Assembly (NCBI GenBank): GCA_946481425.1
Contig: CAMLNT010000037.1
Coordinates: forward strand, 1 to 15,859
Reading direction: 5' to 3'
DNA length: 15,859 nucleotides
Source: an uncultured Brevundimonas sp.
Lineage (GTDB): Bacteria > Pseudomonadota > Alphaproteobacteria > Caulobacterales > Caulobacteraceae
Shown here: piece by piece, positions 1-6,380 of the stretch
Layout: each line of letters begins with the position of its first letter
How positions within the stretch are numbered: position 1 is the stretch's first letter
Program-made: the position numbers and the translations under genes
The notes under the pieces: generated by a model
What the model was told of the DNA's origin: nothing
The model's input: the letters and a program-made list of their open reading frames with translations, nothing else
Database searches by the model: none

Positions 1-777
1 GCCGATCTCCCCGCCGCGATGGTCGACCCGAATCAGCTCGAACTGGCCGTGCTGAACCTCGCGGTCAACGCGTGCGATGCGATGCCGGACGGCGGTTCGC
101 TGATCGTTTCAGTCATGGAGGATGCCGCGCCGAATGAGTCCCTGCCCGGCCGTTACGTGCAGATCCGCGTCTCAGACACCGGTCACGGCATGGACGCCGA
201 AACCCTGGCGCGGGCGGTCGAGCCGTTCTTCACGACCAAGGGCGTCGGACGCGGAACCGGGCTGGGACTGTCTTCCGTGCACGGACTGGCCGTACAGTCA
301 GGCGGCGCCTTCGTGCTGGAATCGGAGCCCGGCAAGGGCGTGACCGCCAGACTATGGCTGCCAACCACCGACGAATTGCCGGACTCGGCGGGGATCACGA
401 GCCGAACGGTCAAGGCGGCCCGATCCGGCGGGGTGGTCCTGCTGGTCGATGACGAGGAGCTGGTGCGCCAGGGCGCGGCCGAGATGCTGCGCGAGGCCGG
501 CTTTACGGTGCATCTGGCCAGCGGTCCCGAAGCTGCGCTGGACATGGTCACGACGGGCCTTTCGTTCGACGTCATGGTGACGGACTACGCCATGCCAGGC
601 ATGAACGGGGCTGACCTGGCCGCCGCCGTTAGGGGCCAACGGCCGGGCGCAGCGATCTTGCTGATCACCGGGTTCGCCTCGCTGTCGGACGGGAAGGCGC
701 GCAACCTGCCGCGGCTGGCCAAGCCGTTCCGTCAGGAGGATCTGGCCGAGGCGGTAAACCGGCTGATCCTGGCCTAG
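1..777 (+). CDS. Hybrid sensor histidine kinase/response regulator, C-terminal part (5' end outside window)
   Basis: The frame is open from the first base, so the start and the sensor and HisKA parts lie upstream. The visible 258 residues begin inside the HATPase_c domain: an N-box (NLAVNACDAMPDGG, about residues 19-32), G1 box DTGHG (59-63), a phenylalanine pair in the ATP lid, and G2 box GTGLGL (85-90). After a linker comes a receiver domain (about 142-255) with the acidic pair in LLVDDEE, phospho-acceptor Asp in VTDYAMPGMNG (about 195), conserved Thr in LLITGFAS, and Lys in LAKPF (about 241). Such hybrid kinases autophosphorylate on His and pass phosphate to their own receiver, then usually to a phosphotransfer protein. 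The layout is CckA-like, but the sensor part is missing and nothing shows orthology. The stop TAG shares the bases CTAG (774-777) with the stop of the opposing transporter gene. Confidence 0.93.
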   Translation, partial: ADLPAAMVDPNQLELAVLNLAVNACDAMPDGGSLIVSVMEDAAPNESLPGRYVQIRVSDTGHGMDAETLARAVEPFFTTKGVGRGTGLGLSSVHGLAVQSGGAFVLESEPGKGVTARLWLPTTDELPDSAGITSRTVKAARSGGVVLLVDDEELVRQGAAEMLREAGFTVHLASGPEAALDMVTTGLSFDVMVTDYAMPGMNGADLAAAVRGQRPGAAILLITGFASLSDGKARNLPRLAKPFRQEDLAEAVNRLILA

Positions 778-2036
778 AGCAAGCCGATCAACTCGCGTCC
801 GGCCAGAACCGCGAACATGATGGCGGCGATGACCAGCAGACCGTTCGAGACCCAGCCATTGCGATGCTCAGCCGCGACCCGGCCCGAGTTCAGCAGCCAG
901 ATCAGGGTGCCGGCCAGGAACGGCATGAACAGGCTGCCGAGCACGCCATAGGCCACGATCAGGGCGAAGGGCCGGTCCAGGAACAGAAGGATCATCGGCG
1001 GGAACGTCAGCCAGAGGGCGTAAGCGCGGAAGGCGGGCCCCCCGTCGGCGCGGACGCCATCCTCCTCGGGTCGCCCCTGCATGTGCGCCCAGAAATCGCC
1101 GAACATCAGGCTGACGCCCTGCCAAACCCCGATCAGGGATGAGAAGCTGGCGGCCCAGAAGCCGATCAGGAAGGTGGTGGAAACGATGGGCCCGAACCGT
1201 GCCCCAAGGACCTCGCCGAGATCCAGAAGGCCCCGGTCGCCCTTGGCCAGGGCAACGCCCCCGGCGTGCAGCAATTCGGCGCCTACGATCAGCATGGCGA
1301 CGACGAACAGGGCGGTGACGGCATAGGCCACCCGGTTGTCGAGGCGCATGACAGAAATCCAGGCCGGGCCACGCCAGCCCTTGGCGTTCAGCCAGTAGCC
1401 GTAAGCGGCCATGGTGATCGTGCCCCCCACCCCGCCGATCAGGCCCAGGGTGTAGAAGGCCGAGCCTTCGGGAAGCGTTGGCCAAAGGCCGGTCATGAGT
1501 CGGGGCAGGTCGGGCAAGACGATGATGGCGAGGCCGACGACGGTGACGAACATGAGCCCGACGAGGGCCGACATGACCTTCTCGAACAGGCCGTAACCGC
1601 CGAACCAGACGAGCGCCAGGCCGATCAGACCCGAGGCGATGCCGAAGACCTTCAGGTCCACCGCCGGGAACAGGGTCGCCAGCGGCAGGGCCGAGGCCGT
1701 CATGGCGGCCGCGCCATAGACGAACCCCCAGATGACGACATAGAGGGCGAAATAGGCCGTCGCCCAATTCAGCCGACCGAAGCCGCCTGGCAGGCTGGAC
1801 CAGCCGTCGAACATCGTGCGGCCGGAGGCCAGGGTCCATCGTCCCACCCCTTCGGCCAATGCGATCTTGACGATCGTCCCTGCGACGGCGGCCCACAACA
1901 GGGCGTAGCCGTACTGGGATCCGGCGACGAGGGTGGCCACCAGATCGCCGGCGCCGACGCCGGTTGCGGCGACGACGAGGCCCGGGCCGATCAGGGACCA
2001 GCGCGGCGGCGGAGATGCAGATCGGGATTCGCTCAT
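774..2036 (-). CDS. Nramp-related (SLC11-type) divalent metal transporter
   Basis: A 420-residue polytopic membrane protein. I chose ATG at 2036 (MSESRSASPP) because the Nramp core starts about 15 residues later (GPGLVVAATG, 17-26). The longer frame to 2114 adds Arg/Ser-rich residues and would overlap the neighbour's start. TM1 matches the family without gaps (GPG...AGSQYGYALLW), but the metal-binding DPGN motif reads GAGD (28-31): the usual Asp is Gly and the usual Asn is Asp. In the TM6 region the usual MPHN reads MAAY (209-212 in GGTITMAAYGYW). About 11 hydrophobic segments can be seen. Classical Nramp proteins import Mn2+ or Fe2+ with protons. Members with an altered site form separate branches, including reported Mg2+ transporters (NRMT), so the substrate is uncertain. 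No Shine-Dalgarno is evident before the start. The gene is convergent with the upstream hybrid kinase and divergent from the DUF962 gene. Confidence 0.88.
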   Translation of the reverse strand: MSESRSASPPPRWSLIGPGLVVAATGVGAGDLVATLVAGSQYGYALLWAAVAGTIVKIALAEGVGRWTLASGRTMFDGWSSLPGGFGRLNWATAYFALYVVIWGFVYGAAAMTASALPLATLFPAVDLKVFGIASGLIGLALVWFGGYGLFEKVMSALVGLMFVTVVGLAIIVLPDLPRLMTGLWPTLPEGSAFYTLGLIGGVGGTITMAAYGYWLNAKGWRGPAWISVMRLDNRVAYAVTALFVVAMLIVGAELLHAGGVALAKGDRGLLDLGEVLGARFGPIVSTTFLIGFWAASFSSLIGVWQGVSLMFGDFWAHMQGRPEEDGVRADGGPAFRAYALWLTFPPMILLFLDRPFALIVAYGVLGSLFMPFLAGTLIWLLNSGRVAAEHRNGWVSNGLLVIAAIMFAVLAGRELIGLL

Positions 2037-2085
2037 GGGCCCGACGCTATCACGGGTTGACGAAGTGCGAGCCCTGCTTGCCACG

Positions 2086-2095
2086 GAAGCGCTTC
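2086..2095. promoter_or_regulatory. Perfect 10-bp palindrome in divergent intergenic region
   Basis: GAAGCGCTTC lies in the 76-bp gap (2037-2112) between the divergent Nramp-related and DUF962 genes. A TTGACG at 2057-2062 could be a -35 element for the DUF962 gene, but I see no good matching -10 element. The palindrome could be an operator for a regulator of either gene. Its length is close to what chance allows, so this is only a candidate. Confidence 0.2.
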
Positions 2096-2112
2096 GGCGC
2101 GATGGTCCGGCC

Positions 2113-2442
2113 ATGACACACGTCCCCGCGCCGAGCTCCGGCGAGCGTTTCCGGAGCTTCTCGGAGTTCTACCCCTTCTACATCCACGAACATGCCAACC
2201 AGACCTGCCGGCGCATCCATGTCGTCGGCTCGGGACTGGTGATTGTCGCGGCCCTGATCGCCCTCGTAACCCTCAATCCGTGGTGGCTGCTGGCCATGCC
2301 GCTGATCGGCTACGGCTTTGCCTGGGTCGGACACTTCTTCTTCGAGAAAAACCGGCCGGCGACGTTCAAATACCCGCTGTGGAGCCTGATGGGCGACTGG
2401 CGGATGTTCTATGAGACGGTGTCCGGGCAGCGGAAGTTCTGA
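2113..2442 (+). CDS. DUF962 / Mpo1-like membrane protein
   Basis: A 109-residue protein with the full DUF962 (YGL010w/Mpo1) signature. An N-terminal FYPFYIHEHANQTCRRIH segment (19-36) carries His25, His27 and His36. Two hydrophobic segments follow (about 38-55 and 57-77). The C-terminal block GYGFAWVGHFFFEKNRPATF (67-86) with His74 leads into WSLMGDWRMF. In yeast, Mpo1 is an Fe2+-dependent dioxygenase that shortens 2-hydroxy fatty acids and needs conserved histidines. The bacterial proteins are largely uncharacterised, so an oxygenase role here is inference. ATG at 2113 gives the usual family length; the frame stays open upstream, but that part is low-complexity and antisense to the transporter. 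No strong Shine-Dalgarno precedes this ATG. It is probably first in an operon with the next two genes (gaps of 10 and 3 bp). Confidence 0.88.
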   Translation: MTHVPAPSSGERFRSFSEFYPFYIHEHANQTCRRIHVVGSGLVIVAALIALVTLNPWWLLAMPLIGYGFAWVGHFFFEKNRPATFKYPLWSLMGDWRMFYETVSGQRKF

Positions 2443-2452
2443 GGAGAGGGCG

Positions 2453-3007
2453 ATGCGGGTGATCGGAGCGGTTCTGGCTTTGGCGCTCGCGGCGATGGCA
2501 TCGTCGGCCTCAGCGCAGCCGAGCGCAGTGGAGCTGAGGCGTGGTCTGGAAGGCGACTGGGTCGGCGCCCTGGGCTATCGCGACTATCAGTCCAACGAAC
2601 TGTTCGAACTGCCGGTGCGGACCTCGATCGATGTTGAGGACGATGGTCTGACTCAGGTCAGGCGATCGGCCTTCGACGATGGTCCGTCGGGCACGGTCTG
2701 GATCACCAGCACCAGCCTGGACGAGCCAGACGGCAGTCGGGTGACGACCGCAACCTTCCGGGCTGGACGCGAGCCGGAGCTGTTCACCGAGACGGTCAGC
2801 GTGGCGGCCTATGAAGACCCTGAGCACTGGACCCTGGTCTATTCGCGGATTGGCGAGGACGACGATTCGCCGGCCGAAATCCGGATCACCGAGACGCGCG
2901 ATGGGACTGAGTTGCTGTCCATCAAGGACGTCAGACCGGTGGGAGCCGGAGACGACGCCTGGCGTTTCCGCAACCAGACGCGGCTGACGCTGCAGGCCGG
3001 AGACTGA
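2453..3007 (+). CDS. Secreted hypothetical protein
   Basis: 184 residues, starting at ATG 2453, 2 bp after a purine-rich Shine-Dalgarno stretch (GAGGAGAGGG, 2441-2450). The N-terminus is a clear Sec signal peptide: MRV, a hydrophobic Leu/Ala core, then cleavage after SASA before QP (about residue 21). The mature part has alternating hydrophobic and polar residues and many Asp, Glu and Thr (for example GDWVGALGYRDY near its start). This suggests a beta-rich periplasmic fold, perhaps lipocalin- or calycin-like. I do not recognise a family and see no catalytic motif or cysteine. The tight spacing to the DUF962 gene before and the DUF4126 gene after suggests co-transcription and an envelope role. 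Confidence 0.8.
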   Translation: MRVIGAVLALALAAMASSASAQPSAVELRRGLEGDWVGALGYRDYQSNELFELPVRTSIDVEDDGLTQVRRSAFDDGPSGTVWITSTSLDEPDGSRVTTATFRAGREPELFTETVSVAAYEDPEHWTLVYSRIGEDDDSPAEIRITETRDGTELLSIKDVRPVGAGDDAWRFRNQTRLTLQAGD

Positions 3008-3010
3008 GCC

Positions 3011-3628
3011 ATGGACGCCCTCCCCTCACCCGACCTCCTGCAGACCTGGGTGCTGCCGGCCCTGCTGGGCCTGGGTCTGGCGGCCGCGTCGGGCCTCAGG
3101 ATCTTCGTGCCAATGCTGATGGCGGCGTTGGCGGCCAAGTTTCACCTGTTCGGCATCGAGCTGAATGAAAGCATGGCCTGGATGACGTCCAATGGCGCGG
3201 TCGCGGCCCTGTCGGTTGCGACCTTCCTGGAGATTTTGGGCGACAAGATTCCGGTTCTGGACAATGCCCTGCACGCCATCGGCATCATCGCACGGCCGGT
3301 TGCGGGCGCCGTGGTGGCCGGGTCGATGTTCGCGGGCCTGGATCCGACGGCGGCGGCTATCGCCGGGATCATCGTGGGCGCGCCGACAGCCCTGGCGTTC
3401 GGTGCGGCCCAGGGCGGCACGCGGGCGGCCTCGACCGCCACGACCGGCGGGCTGGCCAATCCGTTTCTCAGCTTCCTCGAGGATATCCTGAGCGTGGGGA
3501 CGGTGCTGGTCGCCTTCGTGATCCCCATCCTGATCCCGATCCTGCTGATCTTCCTGTTCTGGGGCGTCTGGAAGCTGTTCCACCGGATGCGGCGCAAGCC
3601 CGAGCCGACTCCCGCGCCCTACTCCTAG
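3011..3628 (+). CDS. DUF4126 family membrane protein
   Basis: 205 residues, ATG 3 bp after the previous stop, with GGAG (2999-3002) as a possible ribosome binding site. It has the DUF4126 features: a first hydrophobic segment ending ASGLRIFVPMLMAALA (about 25-40), then FLEILGDKIPVLDNALH (about 72-88), glycine/alanine-rich central segments (about 95-135), and a last long membrane helix rich in Ile/Pro/Leu (about 160-188) followed by a basic tail (HRMRRKPEP). No biochemical function is known to me for this family. Its members are inner-membrane proteins, often next to other small envelope genes, as here. The stop TAG (3626-3628) shares the bases CTAG with the stop of the aldehyde dehydrogenase on the other strand. 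Confidence 0.85.
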   Translation: MDALPSPDLLQTWVLPALLGLGLAAASGLRIFVPMLMAALAAKFHLFGIELNESMAWMTSNGAVAALSVATFLEILGDKIPVLDNALHAIGIIARPVAGAVVAGSMFAGLDPTAAAIAGIIVGAPTALAFGAAQGGTRAASTATTGGLANPFLSFLEDILSVGTVLVAFVIPILIPILLIFLFWGVWKLFHRMRRKPEPTPAPYS

Positions 3629-5127
3629 ACGTCGAAGCGGACGCCCTGGGCCAGAGGCAGGCTGTCGGAGAAGTTCACGGTCTGGGTCTGGCGGCGCATG
3701 TAGGCCTTCCAGGCGTCCGAGCCGGACTCGCGGCCGCCGCCGGTTTCCTTCTCGCCGCCGAAGGCGCCGCCGATCTCGGCCCCGGACGGGCCGATGTTGA
3801 CGTTGGCGATGCCGCAGTCCGACCCCCAGGCCGACAGGAAGCGCTCGGACTCGCGGATCGAGCCGGTGAAGACGCAGGACGACAGGCCCTGCGGCACCGC
3901 GTTCTGGATCGCCACGGCCTCGTCGAAGTCGCGGTAGGTCAGGACGTAGAGGATCGGCGCGAAGGTCTCGTGCATGACGACCGGCGACTGGGCGGGCATC
4001 CGGACGATGGCGGGGGTGACGTAGCAGCCGTCGCGGTCGAGGCGGTCTCCGCCGGTCAGGACCTCGCCCCCCTGCTTGCGGGCCTGGTCGAGTGCGGAGG
4101 CGAAGCCACGGGCGGAGTCCTCGTCGATGAGCGGACCGACAAGGGTCGCAGCATCAGACGGATCGCCGATCGGGAGGCTGCCGTAAGCCTTCACGAGGCG
4201 GCTGGTCAGAGTCTCGGCGACGTCCTCATGGACGATAAGGCGTCGGAGCGTCGTGCAGCGCTGGCCGCAGGTCCCGACGGCAGAGAAGGCGACGGCGCGC
4301 ACGGCCATGTCGAGATCGGCCGAGGGCGTGACGATCATGGCGTTGTTGCCGCCGAGCTCCAGCAGGGAGCGACCGAGGCGGCCGGCCACGACCTGGGCGA
4401 CGGCCTTGCCCATGCGGGTCGAGCCCGTAGCCGAGACCAACGGCACGCGCGGGTCCGACGCCAAAGTCTCTCCGAGGTCGCGCTCGCCGATGAGGACCTG
4501 GGAAAGATGAGCCGGGGCATCGGCGCCGAACCGCGCAACCGCGCGCTCGAAGACGGCCTGGGTCGCCAAGGCGGTGAGCGGGGTCTTCTCGGAGGGCTTC
4601 CAGAGCACCGGATCGCCGCAAACGAGCGCGAGCGCGGCGTTCCAGGCCCAGACGGCGACGGGGAAGTTGAAGGCGGAGATGACGCCGACGGGACCCAGCG
4701 GCTGCCAGGTTTCGCGCATGTGGTGGCCGGGGCGTTCGCTGGGCAGGGTCAGGCCGTAGAGCTGGCGGGACAGACCGGTGGCGAAATCGCAGATATCGAT
4801 CATCTCCTGCACCTCGCCGAGGCCCTCGGAAACGATCTTGCCGGCCTCGAGCGTGACCAGCATGGCGAGGTCGTCCTTGGCGGCGCGAAGCTCCTCACCG
4901 AATAGCCGGACCAATTCGCCCCGCCGCGGCGCGGGAATGCGGCGCCAGCACTCGAAGGCGGTGACGGCGCGACCGACAGCGGCTCTGGCGTCTTCGGCTG
5001 AGTGGACCGCGACATGGCCGAGGCTGGAGGCGTCGACGGGCGACGTGGCCTCGAGGCCCGACGCGGCGAGAGAGACGCCGAGGCGCGCGAGAATGGCTTG
5101 GGCCTGGTCTTTGGGAGATGCGGTCAT
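3625..5127 (-). CDS. Aldehyde dehydrogenase, ALDH7/antiquitin type (AmaB-like, L-piperidine-6-carboxylate dehydrogenase)
   Basis: 500 residues from ATG 5127; ATG 5139 (four residues longer) is also possible, and neither has an obvious Shine-Dalgarno. The NAD(P)+-dependent aldehyde dehydrogenase fold is complete: Asn154 in SAFNFPVAVW, Lys177 in LWKPSEKT, the GSTRMGK nucleotide-binding turn (235-241), general-base Glu257 in LELGGNNA and nucleophile Cys291 in GQRCTT. The ALDH7-specific blocks are GTCGQRCTTLRRL and, near the C-terminus, NVNIGPSGAEIGGAFGGEKE, GGGRESGSDAWK and SLPLAQGV. Family members oxidise 2-aminoadipate semialdehyde (in equilibrium with piperideine-6-carboxylate) in lysine or pipecolate degradation. 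No other lysine-catabolic gene is in the window, so the substrate is inferred from sequence only. The gene stands alone, divergent from the CBS-domain gene. Confidence 0.93.
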   Translation of the reverse strand: MTASPKDQAQAILARLGVSLAASGLEATSPVDASSLGHVAVHSAEDARAAVGRAVTAFECWRRIPAPRRGELVRLFGEELRAAKDDLAMLVTLEAGKIVSEGLGEVQEMIDICDFATGLSRQLYGLTLPSERPGHHMRETWQPLGPVGVISAFNFPVAVWAWNAALALVCGDPVLWKPSEKTPLTALATQAVFERAVARFGADAPAHLSQVLIGERDLGETLASDPRVPLVSATGSTRMGKAVAQVVAGRLGRSLLELGGNNAMIVTPSADLDMAVRAVAFSAVGTCGQRCTTLRRLIVHEDVAETLTSRLVKAYGSLPIGDPSDAATLVGPLIDEDSARGFASALDQARKQGGEVLTGGDRLDRDGCYVTPAIVRMPAQSPVVMHETFAPILYVLTYRDFDEAVAIQNAVPQGLSSCVFTGSIRESERFLSAWGSDCGIANVNIGPSGAEIGGAFGGEKETGGGRESGSDAWKAYMRRQTQTVNFSDSLPLAQGVRFDV

Positions 5128-5173
5128 GGGCCGGGGCATAGCGCCGTCGGGCCTGTGACGCCAGCCGCCGGAA

Positions 5174-5229
5174 CCGCACCGCTTGCGGCGGGTTTTGGCA
5201 TCACGTTTCCCACCACAGGAGAGCCGGTG
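5174..5229 (+). promoter_or_regulatory. Upstream region of the CBS gene with small hairpin and ribosome binding site
   Basis: In the divergent gap between the dehydrogenase and the CBS-domain gene, a 5-bp inverted repeat (CCGCA 5174-5178 and TGCGG 5184-5188) is followed by GGTTTT. A good Shine-Dalgarno AGGAG (5217-5221) lies 8 bp before ATG 5230 and supports that start. GTG at 5227 directly before it is in frame and would add one residue. I could not identify a convincing -35/-10 pair. Confidence 0.35.
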
Positions 5230-5643
5230 ATGAATATCAGCGAAGTGATGACGCGCGACGTCGAGGTTGCCCGCCCCCAAGACACCATTCAGTCGGTCGC
5301 ACAGAAAATGGCGGCCGGGGATTTCGGCTTCATGCCCGTTTGCGACGGCCGCAAGATCCAGGGTGTGGTCACTGACCGCGACCTGACGGTGCGCGCCGTG
5401 GCTGAAGGCCGGTCCTTCGACACCGCCGTCTCGGAGGTAATGAGCGAGGCGCTGGAATGGCGCTATGACGACGAGCCGGCCAAGGACGTGCTGGCCTGCA
5501 TGGCTGAAAAGCAGATCCGCCGACTGCCGATCGTGAATCGGGACAAGGAACTGGTCGGGGTGGTGTCGCTGGGCGACCTCGCGCTGAACGGCAAGGACAA
5601 GGCCGCCGGCGACGCGCTGGAGCAAATTTCGAAGAAGGGTTGA
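5230..5643 (+). CDS. CBS-domain protein (two CBS domains)
   Basis: A 137-residue protein made only of a tandem CBS pair (Bateman module). CBS1 covers about 1-60 (MNISEVMTRDV..., GFMPVCDGRKIQGVVTDRDL) and CBS2 about 65-125 (VSEVMSEALEW..., IRRLPIVNRDKELVGVVSLGDLAL). Both carry the VVTDRDL / VVSLGDLA strand-helix end that typically contacts the ribose and phosphate of adenine nucleotides. Stand-alone CBS pairs usually bind AMP, ATP, NADH or S-adenosylmethionine and regulate partner proteins; many alphaproteobacterial ones are stress-linked. Which ligand or partner applies here cannot be told from sequence. The start is set by AGGAG 8 bp upstream. The open frame before 5230 is a non-coding extension. 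Confidence 0.92.
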   Translation: MNISEVMTRDVEVARPQDTIQSVAQKMAAGDFGFMPVCDGRKIQGVVTDRDLTVRAVAEGRSFDTAVSEVMSEALEWRYDDEPAKDVLACMAEKQIRRLPIVNRDKELVGVVSLGDLALNGKDKAAGDALEQISKKG

Positions 5644-5653
5644 GGCGCGAGCC

Positions 5654-5668
5654 TTAACCCCCTCTTCA
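5654..5668 (+). promoter_or_regulatory. CtrA-like site (TTAA-N7-TTCA)
   Basis: The gap between the CBS gene and the next gene has TTAA (5654-5657), seven bases, then TTCA (5665-5668). This differs at one base from the TTAA-N7-TTAA recognition pattern of the Caulobacter cell-cycle regulator CtrA. TTAA is rare in DNA this GC-rich. The site lies about 70-85 bp before GTG 5741. It is a candidate only. Confidence 0.3.
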
Positions 5669-5740
5669 CCCTGCCCCTGAACCGGTCTTCAACGCCTGAT
5701 CGGTCAGTGTGCGGCGATTGCCTCCGGAAGGGAGATCGCC

Positions 5741-6313
5741 GTGGCGCGCGCACAGTTTCAAAGGGGCCAGAAGGTCTGGGTCGAATGCGTGGGCGCCTGG
5801 GCCACCATCGAAAAGATCCAGCCCGTCTGGGCCAAGGGGTTCGCGGAGCCGGTGCGCGTGACCTACGACGTCGGTCTCGGGCGCGAGTTTCTGGCGCATG
5901 AACTGGCCACGCCGGAAGAGGACCCCGTCGTAGAGCAGGGCGTCGGCGAGTGGCGGCTAATGCGGGCCAAGAACAAGTGGCAGCTGGCCGAGGACGTGCC
6001 TCATCATCCATTCCCCGGCACCTATCCGGTCGTGGTGACCGATCCCCAGGATTGGGGCGGCTGGCGCGTGCCGGGCGCGGAATACGATCGCGATCCGCAT
6101 CGGATCGAAATGCAGGCAAGGCTGATCGCGGCCTCTCCGCGTTTGATGAAGCTGGCCGAGGAATTGGTGCGCAACGTCGATGAGGCGCCTGACGACGCCG
6201 CGCCGGTCATGCTGGAAATGGCCATGGCGGCGCGCACCGTCCTGAAGTTCGTGACGGAGGTCCTGGCCCCGCCGGTCGACGCCCGACCGACTTCTGAAAC
6301 AGCGGCTGCCTGA
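5741..6313 (+). CDS. Conserved hypothetical protein with barrel-like N-terminus
   Basis: 190 residues from GTG 5741, preceded by a strong purine-rich ribosome binding site (GGAAGGGAG, 5726-5734). I cannot name a family. The N-terminal 50 residues (FQRGQKVWVECVGAWATIEK, then QPVWAKGFAEPVRVTYDVG and a final FLAHEL) look like a small beta-barrel of SH3/KOW type. The middle has WRLMRAKNKWQ and a Pro/Gly-rich stretch around HPFPGTYPVVVTDPQDWGGW. The C-terminal part contains EMQARLIAASPRLMKLAEEL, a helix pattern resembling the NARLIAAAPxLL motif of many phage-associated and bacterial hypothetical proteins, followed by an Ala/Met-rich helix. No signal peptide or membrane segment is visible, so it is probably cytoplasmic. 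A CtrA-like site lies upstream. Confidence 0.75.
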   Translation: MARAQFQRGQKVWVECVGAWATIEKIQPVWAKGFAEPVRVTYDVGLGREFLAHELATPEEDPVVEQGVGEWRLMRAKNKWQLAEDVPHHPFPGTYPVVVTDPQDWGGWRVPGAEYDRDPHRIEMQARLIAASPRLMKLAEELVRNVDEAPDDAAPVMLEMAMAARTVLKFVTEVLAPPVDARPTSETAAA

Positions 6314-6314
6314 A

Positions 6315-6367
6315 GACTCTTACGCGAATCTTGGTCGCCCGTTAGGATTCTGAATCGCGGGCGAATC
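6315..6367 (+). promoter_or_regulatory. Cluster of five GANTC methylation sites, probable pleC promoter
   Basis: Five GANTC sites lie in 53 bp: 6315-6319 (GACTC), 6326-6330, 6346-6350 (GATTC), 6352-6356 and 6363-6367. They fill the 67-bp gap before the kinase start. A possible sigma-73-type promoter is TTGGTCG (6331-6337) as -35 and TCTGAATC (6349-6356) as -10, compared with TTGaCGS and GCTANAWC, with 11 bases between them; the fourth GANTC site then overlaps the -10. In Caulobacter, CcrM methylates GANTC and GcrA acts at methylated promoters. The site cluster is seen directly; the promoter elements and the regulation are inferred. Confidence 0.5.
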
Positions 6368-6380
6368 AAGGGAGTGGCGC

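Noticed and set aside
2037..2114. Longer start (2114) for the Nramp-related gene.
   Set aside because: It adds 26 Arg/Ser-rich residues, overlaps the start codon of the divergent DUF962 gene, and lacks any homologous pattern.
3970..4905. A 311-codon frame antisense to the aldehyde dehydrogenase.
   Set aside because: Low-complexity Gly/Asp/Glu/Ala translation with no domain; a mirror of a high-GC coding frame.
5170..5207. GGAAC and CGTT resembling an EcfG general stress promoter before the CBS gene.
   Set aside because: The two elements are 29 bp apart, far from the usual 16-17 bp.
5197..5211. Possible sigma-54 promoter (TGGCA...TTTCC) before the CBS gene.
   Set aside because: The -12 element lacks the required GC, which reads CC at the correct spacing.
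5128..5625. N-terminal extension of the aldehyde dehydrogenase frame to 666 residues.
   Set aside because: The extension runs antisense through the CBS-domain gene and shows no family similarity; the ALDH7 family length is met with the start at 5127.
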